Assembly: GCA_019637675.1 (NCBI GenBank)
Contig: JAHBVE010000002.1
Coordinates: 457,797 to 521,796 of the forward strand
DNA: 64,000 nucleotides
Direction of reading: 5' to 3'
From: Anaerolineales bacterium
GTDB lineage: Bacteria > Chloroflexota > Anaerolineae > Anaerolineales > UBA11579
Part shown: piece after piece, positions 59,587-64,000 of the stretch
Position numbering within the stretch: position 1 is the stretch's first letter
How the letters are laid out: every line of letters starts with the position of its first letter
Translations under genes and position numbers: made by a program
The notes under the pieces: model-generated
Told to the model about the DNA's origin: nothing
What the model saw: the letters and a program-made list of their open reading frames with translations, nothing else
Database searches by the model: none

Positions 59587-61578
59587 ATGGCTACAAAGAA
59601 GAAGAAACCCGCAAAAAAGGCCCCAGTAAAAGCCAAAGCTAAGAAGACTGCCAAGGCAAAGGCCAAAGTAACCAAGAAGACGGTCAAGAAGGCGGCCAAA
59701 AAGGTTGTGCGCAAGCCAGCCGTGAAGAAGGCGGCCGCCCGCAAGCCAAAGGCCGCGCCCAGTTTGGGGAACGTACCCCGTTGGGATCTGAGCAATGTGT
59801 ACTCTGGGCTGGAGAGCGACGACTTCAAGGCGGGCATTGCCGACTTGCAATCCCAGCTGGATGCGATCGAAGCCTATTTGGGCGAGCACAAGATCCGCAA
59901 GAACCCGGGCGGCCCGCTACAGACCAGCACGGACGAGCAGGCGAATGTGCTCTCCACCCTGTTGGACAAAGTCAACGCAGTGGCGCGCCTGTACGGCACG
60001 CTGCGCGCTTACATTGCCTCTTACACCACCACGGACTCGTACGATCAAACGGCCCGCCGCATCGAATCTGAGGTGGAACAGTACGGCGTGGATTTGCAGA
60101 AGATCGATGTAGCCATCAGCGGCTGGGTGGGTACCCTGAGCAGCAGCCAGCTGGAAGAAATCACCCAGCGCCCCGGCACCCTGGCCGGACACGCCTTCTA
60201 CCTGAAGGAACTGCACGAGCAGAGCAAGTACCTGATGGACTCCGAGGAGGAGGCGCTGGCGGCTGAGCTCTCGCTGAGCGGCTCCAACGCATGGGGCAAG
60301 CTGCAGAACACCACCAACTCGCAACTCAGCGTGGAGTTCAAGCTGGATGGCAAGGTGCAGAAGCTGCCGATGCCGGCGCTGATCAACTTACGCAGCCATG
60401 CTGACGCGGATGTGCGCCGCCGCGGCTACGAAGCCGAGATGGCCGCGTTCGACAGCGTGAAGGAAGTGTATGCCGCTTCCATGAACGGCGTGAAGGGCGA
60501 AGTGAACACGCTCAACACGCGCCGTGGCCGCAGTGATGCACTGCACTCCTCAGTTGACACATCGCGGATTGATCGCCAGACCCTGGATGCCATGATGGAA
60601 GCGATGCAAGACAGCTTCCCCATGTTCCGCAAGTACTTCAAGTCCAAGGCGCAGCGCCTGGGCAAGAGCAGCCTGGCCTGGTGGGACCTGTATGCCCCCA
60701 TGGGCAGCATGGACCGCGTGTATACCTATGAAGAGGCGCGCGATTTAATTCTGGAGCAATTCGGCACCTTCTCTGATGACCTGCGCGGCTTGGCCCAGCG
60801 CGCCTTCGACAAGAACTGGATCGACGCTGAGATGCGCGAGGGCAAGAGCGCGGGCGCGTTCTGCATGGATGTGCCCGGCGTGGACGAGTCTCGCATTCTG
60901 GCCAACTTTGACGGCTCGATGGAGCAGCTAAGCACGCTGGCCCACGAACTGGGTCACGCGTATCACAACGAATGCCTGGTCGGCAAACCCTACCTGCAGG
61001 CCATCACGCCCATGACCCTGGCCGAAACCGCCTCGATCATGTGCGAAACCATCATCACCAACGCCTCCATCAAGCTGGCGCAGACCCCGGGCGAGAAACT
61101 GGCCATCCTCGAGAGCCAGCTGCTCAACGCCTCCCAGGTGATCGTGGACATTACGTCGCGCTTCTTGTTCGAGAAGGAAGTGTTCGAGCGCCGCGCCAAG
61201 GCTGAACTCTCGGCAGATGAGCTGTGCGAGATCATGGAACGCGCTCAGCTAGCCACCTACGGCGACGGTCTGGACCCCAAGCAGCTGCACAAATACATGT
61301 GGACCTGGAAGCCGCATTACTACTATGCGGGTTTCTCGTTCTACAACTACCCGTATGCCTTCGGCCTGCTGTTTGGCACGGGTCTGTACGCCATCTACCA
61401 GCAGCGCGGAGCGGAGTTCACCAAGGACTACCGCGACCTGTTGGCCAGCACCGGCCTGGGCGATGCGGCCACCTTGGCGCAGCGCTTCGGCATCAACATC
61501 CGCGAGAAGAAGTTCTGGCAAGACAGCCTGGCTGTCATTGGCGAGCAGATCGAGGAGTACGTCAACCTCAAGGCGTAG
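59587..61578 (+). CDS. pepF: Oligoendopeptidase F with histone-like N-terminal extension
   Basis: 663 residues. From about residue 58 it is a complete M3B peptidase with zinc motif HELGH at residues 453-457, downstream Glu in the TLAETAS segment, and the C-terminal YYAGFSFYNYPYAFG substrate-binding stretch. Residues 2-57 are an extension of Lys/Ala/Val/Pro repeats (KKPAKKAPVKAKAKKTAKAK and similar) with no acidic residue, like bacterial H1-like tails. Usual PepF is about 600 residues, so this is a true addition. The HELGH-containing part should digest peptides in the cytoplasm; the tail may tether it to nucleic acid. Confidence 0.93.
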   Translation: MATKKKKPAKKAPVKAKAKKTAKAKAKVTKKTVKKAAKKVVRKPAVKKAAARKPKAAPSLGNVPRWDLSNVYSGLESDDFKAGIADLQSQLDAIEAYLGEHKIRKNPGGPLQTSTDEQANVLSTLLDKVNAVARLYGTLRAYIASYTTTDSYDQTARRIESEVEQYGVDLQKIDVAISGWVGTLSSSQLEEITQRPGTLAGHAFYLKELHEQSKYLMDSEEEALAAELSLSGSNAWGKLQNTTNSQLSVEFKLDGKVQKLPMPALINLRSHADADVRRRGYEAEMAAFDSVKEVYAASMNGVKGEVNTLNTRRGRSDALHSSVDTSRIDRQTLDAMMEAMQDSFPMFRKYFKSKAQRLGKSSLAWWDLYAPMGSMDRVYTYEEARDLILEQFGTFSDDLRGLAQRAFDKNWIDAEMREGKSAGAFCMDVPGVDESRILANFDGSMEQLSTLAHELGHAYHNECLVGKPYLQAITPMTLAETASIMCETIITNASIKLAQTPGEKLAILESQLLNASQVIVDITSRFLFEKEVFERRAKAELSADELCEIMERAQLATYGDGLDPKQLHKYMWTWKPHYYYAGFSFYNYPYAFGLLFGTGLYAIYQQRGAEFTKDYRDLLASTGLGDAATLAQRFGINIREKKFWQDSLAVIGEQIEEYVNLKA

Positions 61579-61590
61579 CCTGAAAGAGCA

Positions 61591-61632
61591 AGCACAAAAA
61601 AAGCCCGCCGTATGGCGGGCTTTTTTTGTGCT
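61591..61632. terminator. Long perfect bidirectional terminator
   Basis: A 19-bp perfect stem: AGCACAAAAAAAGCCCGCC pairs with GGCGGGCTTTTTTTGTGCT around GTAT. It separates the convergent pepF and TadE-like genes. Confidence 0.93.
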
Positions 61633-62054
61633 TAGCAGGTTGGCCGCAGGATCGTACTACTGGACGAAACCGAGATGGGAATCGTCTGCGTGCCAATGAT
61701 GGCGCCAACAAACGGCATTGTGAGCGTGAACTGGTGCGTAACCGTTACAGTGAGTTGGCCGCCGGCCACAATAGGGCTGGGCTTAGCCACGGCAACGGTG
61801 ACATTGGTGGTATTTGACAGATCTACCGGGGTAGTAGAACTGCTGCGAACCCGGCTAATGATGTCAGCATTGTTGACAGGGCAAAAGGACCCAAAGATAG
61901 CGCCTTCTTCGGCAGCTTCTCGCAACGAGATAAGAGAGAAATACGCCCGGCCCGCATCAACGCCTACAGCCAGCACCATCAGCAAGGCAACAAAGGAAAT
62001 TGCGAGCTCTGTAAGGCTCTGACCGCGCTGACGGCGCAAACGGGAGGCAGGCAT
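61632..62054 (-). CDS. TadE-like pseudopilin-type protein 2
   Basis: 140 residues. The N-terminus RRQRGQSLTELAISFVALLM has the basic segment, Gly and Glu followed by a hydrophobic helix typical of TadE-like secreted minor pilins; two Cys follow in the exported part. It lies one base from the upstream TadE-like gene. No Tad ATPase or secretin is in the window. Confidence 0.85.
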   Translation of the reverse strand: MPASRLRRQRGQSLTELAISFVALLMVLAVGVDAGRAYFSLISLREAAEEGAIFGSFCPVNNADIISRVRSSSTTPVDLSNTTNVTVAVAKPSPIVAGGQLTVTVTHQFTLTMPFVGAIIGTQTIPISVSSSSTILRPTC

Positions 62055-62055
62055 C

Positions 62056-62607
62056 TTATTCCGTCTCCGCGGGGGCAAGATCGATCTCAAGCGAAGCCAG
62101 CATGGGTAGCCACCCGAGATCAACCCCCTTCACGATGGTGCGGCGGGTTACGGTAGTGAATGTGAGGACTGGGAAACGAAAGATCGGCATGGGCGCGCCG
62201 GGCTGAAAGGTGCCGGTGACCTGCACAACAATGCGATCACCGAGAGCGATGGTGGCGGCGCTGATGGGGCAATTCCCCAGTGAGCTGGTGCCGGGACCGC
62301 GGTCATAGCTGATGAGCACATTGGCGGCGGTCACATTGCCTGGGCTGCCAAGTTGCACGGCACGATCGCGGATGGCTGTGCAGTTCAGGTAGGCTGGCGT
62401 GCCACTTGTCTCGCCTACACCGGAACCCAGGCGGGCTGCCTCGCGGCTGGCGCTGCTGATCGACTGGTAGACATAGATCGCGCGTCCGGCCTCAAAGATC
62501 CCAACAACAATGAGCAGCAGAATAGGGATGGCCAAAGCAAACTCCACCATGCCCTGCCCTGAGCGCAGTCGGGACCAGCGAAAACGAGAACGCAACGCCT
62601 TCAACAT
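62056..62607 (-). CDS. TadE-like pseudopilin-type protein 1
   Basis: 183 residues with the N-terminal GQGMVEFALAIPILLLIVVG TadE motif, including the Glu after the cleavage-type Gly/Met, and an exported beta-rich region with two Cys. It is the first of two TadE-like genes. The transcript should begin at ATG 62607. Confidence 0.87.
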   Translation of the reverse strand: MLKALRSRFRWSRLRSGQGMVEFALAIPILLLIVVGIFEAGRAIYVYQSISSASREAARLGSGVGETSGTPAYLNCTAIRDRAVQLGSPGNVTAANVLISYDRGPGTSSLGNCPISAATIALGDRIVVQVTGTFQPGAPMPIFRFPVLTFTTVTRRTIVKGVDLGWLPMLASLEIDLAPAETE

Positions 62608-62615
62608 ATGCAGAA

Positions 62616-62621
62616 ATTATA
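62616..62621 (-). promoter_or_regulatory. -10 box TATAAT, predicted leaderless start
   Basis: On the minus strand a perfect TATAAT is followed by eight bases before ATG 62607. It lies in the 23-base gap after the mscL stop. Confidence 0.6.
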
Positions 62622-62630
62622 GCGAAAGAG

Positions 62631-63023
62631 CTACTTCTTCTTGGCCACTTTGCCTTTGGTTTTGGCAGGCTCGGTGCGGCCCAGGTTGTAGAGGCGGTTG
62701 AGGCCGCGCACCAAGAAGAACAGGGCGATCGCCACGATGAGGAAATGGATCAGCGCGTTGGCAAACTCGCCGTAGTTAAGGGTCACGGCGCCCGCTTCTT
62801 TGGCGGCTTCCAACGTGGCGTAAGGGCCAGAGGGGTCGCCCGGTTTTAGCAGCACGTACAGATCTTTGAAGTCCGCGCCGCCCAGCACCAGGCCCAGAGG
62901 GGGCATAAGCACCCCATTGACCAGCGTATTGACGATGCCGGTGAAGGCCGTGCCCAGGATCAGACCAACGGCAAGGTCCATCGCATTGCCACGAGTTGCA
63001 AATTCCTTAAATTCTTTGAGCAT
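62631..63023 (-). CDS. mscL: Large-conductance mechanosensitive channel MscL
   Basis: 130 residues, two membrane spans. FATRGNAMDLAVGLILGTAF is the conserved TM1/N-helix pore sequence, and the C-terminus is a basic helical bundle (GKVAKKK). It opens at near-lytic tension. AGAGG lies five bases before ATG 63023. A second mechanosensitive channel, of the MscS family, lies at 58293. Confidence 0.96.
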   Translation of the reverse strand: MLKEFKEFATRGNAMDLAVGLILGTAFTGIVNTLVNGVLMPPLGLVLGGADFKDLYVLLKPGDPSGPYATLEAAKEAGAVTLNYGEFANALIHFLIVAIALFFLVRGLNRLYNLGRTEPAKTKGKVAKKK

Positions 63024-63045
63024 ATGTACCTCTGTTTTATGAAGA

Positions 63046-63363
63046 CTATTCGCCGGATATGCGCAGACCAATGATGCCGGCGATCAACAGAACCAGCGAG
63101 ACGAGCTTGATTGTGTCACGCGGCTCATCCAGCCACAGCATACCGAAGATGGCCGTGCCCGCCGCGCCGATGCCGGTCCAGACGGCGTAGGCGGTGCCAA
63201 CCGGCAGGGTCTTCAGCGCCTGCGAGAGCAGAGCCATGCTGATGACCAGGCCGACAACGAAGGCCGCCGTATAGGCGGGCTTGGTAAAACCATCAGACTG
63301 CTTGAGCATCAGCGCCCAAAAGACTTCCATCAGACCGGCAACGAAGAGAATGATCCAGTTCAT
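63046..63363 (-). CDS. sugE: SMR family exporter, guanidinium (Gdx/SugE) type
   Basis: 105 residues, four membrane spans. The proton/substrate-coupling Glu13 is in GLMEVFWA, and LPVGTAYAVWTGIGAAGTA matches the Gdx subtype rather than EmrE. It probably exports guanidinium as an antiparallel dimer. It lies in a mscL-sugE-SET gene string on the minus strand with 13-22 base gaps. No guanidine riboswitch fits in the 13-base upstream gap. Confidence 0.92.
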   Translation of the reverse strand: MNWIILFVAGLMEVFWALMLKQSDGFTKPAYTAAFVVGLVISMALLSQALKTLPVGTAYAVWTGIGAAGTAIFGMLWLDEPRDTIKLVSLVLLIAGIIGLRISGE

Positions 63364-63376
63364 GGTGGCAGCCGGC

Positions 63377-63904
63377 TTAGACAAGCGCATCAATCTTGTC
63401 CTGCAGGTAGGTCGAGAAGTAGCCCGCATAACGCTGGCGCAGTTCCGGCAGCCGCCAGTCCTCGCTGGTTATCGTGCCGCGGCAGTTCGCCGCCCCGCAG
63501 GCGCATTCAAAGTCCTCGCCCGGTGTGCTATCGCACATGGCATAGTCAATGCAGACTTCCTCGCCAACGGCGATGTCACGCATGGCAACGATCACGATCT
63601 GGCCACGAATGCCAGCATTGGCGTCACAACTGTGATTGATGTAATCACCCGGGCCGGGCTTGCTGGAAACCAGGTAGAAACCATCTACCACCTGGGCGCT
63701 TTGGCGTTTCTGGTGCTCGCCCAGATCTTTGAAGATGGCGGTGGGCACGACATCCCCACCCCAGATGGTGACGACCTCATTCTTGGCGATGGGCTGCACG
63801 GCGAACATGCCGCGCCCTTCCACTGTTTTCTCCTGGCGGATCTCCAGCTTAGGGGAAAGCCATGAGTTGGGGTACGGCAGGCTGTAATCTTCTTTTTCTG
63901 TCAT
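63377..63904 (-). CDS. SET-domain protein lysine methyltransferase
   Basis: 175 residues, a single SET domain with all motifs: GRGMFAVQPI near the N-terminus, GDYINHSCDANAG (SAM and active-site pocket), EEVCIDYAM (catalytic Tyr), and a post-SET zinc cluster FECACGAANCRG. SET enzymes methylate lysines; the substrate is unknown. The MTEKEDYS start at 63904 is chosen because the domain begins shortly after. Confidence 0.9.
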   Translation of the reverse strand: MTEKEDYSLPYPNSWLSPKLEIRQEKTVEGRGMFAVQPIAKNEVVTIWGGDVVPTAIFKDLGEHQKRQSAQVVDGFYLVSSKPGPGDYINHSCDANAGIRGQIVIVAMRDIAVGEEVCIDYAMCDSTPGEDFECACGAANCRGTITSEDWRLPELRQRYAGYFSTYLQDKIDALV

Positions 63905-64000
63905 GGGAGGAAATGGCTCGGGCGGGCAGGATAGTTCACAGTCTATCATGCCCGCCCGAAGGAGTTCAATAGGAAGCGCAGGCTACCAAGGAGCGCCGCC

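Noticed and set aside
63364..63376. Guanidine riboswitch upstream of the Gdx/SugE gene.
   Set aside because: The gene follows the SET gene by 13 bases and no riboswitch-sized leader is available; none of the ACGR-type loops was seen.
1..64000. tRNA, rRNA, CRISPR arrays, insertion sequences or an integron.
   Set aside because: No cloverleaf, rRNA-like stretch, repeat-spacer array, transposase or integrase could be supported by reading either strand.

Overview
The window is about 60% GC and gene-dense, and it looks like a chromosomal stretch from an uncultured or environmental Chloroflexota (Anaerolineae-like) bacterium. The pointers are: many lipoproteins with Thr/Pro-rich linkers after the lipobox; an archaeal-type HMG-CoA synthase grouped with a thiolase homologue, a class II HMG-CoA reductase and a DUF35 protein; no LPS or outer-membrane assembly genes; and short interspersed repeats with conserved CATTGCGAG...GAAGCAATC or GGGCGGGT...ACCCGCCC arms. 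This placement is inferred from gene content only. I saw no rRNA, tRNA, CRISPR array, transposase, integrase or prophage.

Layout. 1-5700: two paralogous SH3/Fn3-like lipoproteins flanking a CPBP protease, a cold-shock protein, a zinc-ribbon membrane protein, and a DtxR-type regulator overlapping a zinc-type CDF exporter. 5750-10700: GT4 glycosyltransferase, HAD phosphatase, a small membrane protein, S41 protease, a HELGH membrane metalloprotease and a flavodoxin. 10800-20000: TIGR01777 epimerase and adenosine deaminase, a 42-residue lysine-rich histone-H1-like peptide beside a phased A-tract region, an LCP ligase, a heterodimeric ABC exporter and MurJ. 20000-30300: a 560-bp repeat-filled gap, an ABC-F ATPase lacking a standard start codon, a complete BMP-type nucleoside ABC importer, a second BMP-like lipoprotein and a DUF389 protein. 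30300-33800: rplI, a RodZ-like protein with two HTH domains, and rimO. 34000-42900: ChrA, SIMPL lipoprotein, DinB, LytM lipoprotein, rho, NUDIX, LysM lipoprotein, siderophore-binding protein and an APH-type kinase. 42900-49500: an AT-rich orphan gene, then the mevalonate entry module (DUF35, thiolase homologue, mvaS, mvaA) with map between. 49500-53300: a frameshifted lipoprotein, a SpoU methyltransferase, a coiled-coil protein and a large lipoprotein. 53300-59500: tyrosine catabolism (HPPD, fumarylacetoacetase, homogentisate dioxygenase) with a repeat-bracketed four-helix-bundle gene inside, then a membrane protein, a flavin reductase and an MscS channel. 59500-64000: PepF with a histone-like N-terminus, two TadE-like proteins, MscL, an SMR exporter and a SET-domain protein.

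How genes work together. Nucleoside uptake (BMP-ABC) and adenosine deaminase fit a purine scavenging lifestyle. HPPD, homogentisate dioxygenase and fumarylacetoacetase are three of the steps from 4-hydroxyphenylpyruvate to fumarate and acetoacetate; maleylacetoacetate isomerase is not in the window. The mvaA-mvaS-thiolase operon and DUF35 should supply mevalonate for isoprenoid lipids, but the thiolase homologue has lost its catalytic Cys and both catalytic His positions, which makes this the most unusual assembly in the window.

A second theme is transcription. At 13 genes a -10 hexamer ends only 6-12 bases before the start codon, which predicts leaderless or nearly leaderless mRNAs beside neighbours with good Shine-Dalgarno sites. 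A third is a set of modular palindromic repeats that sit at gene 3-prime ends and sometimes supply the stop codon.
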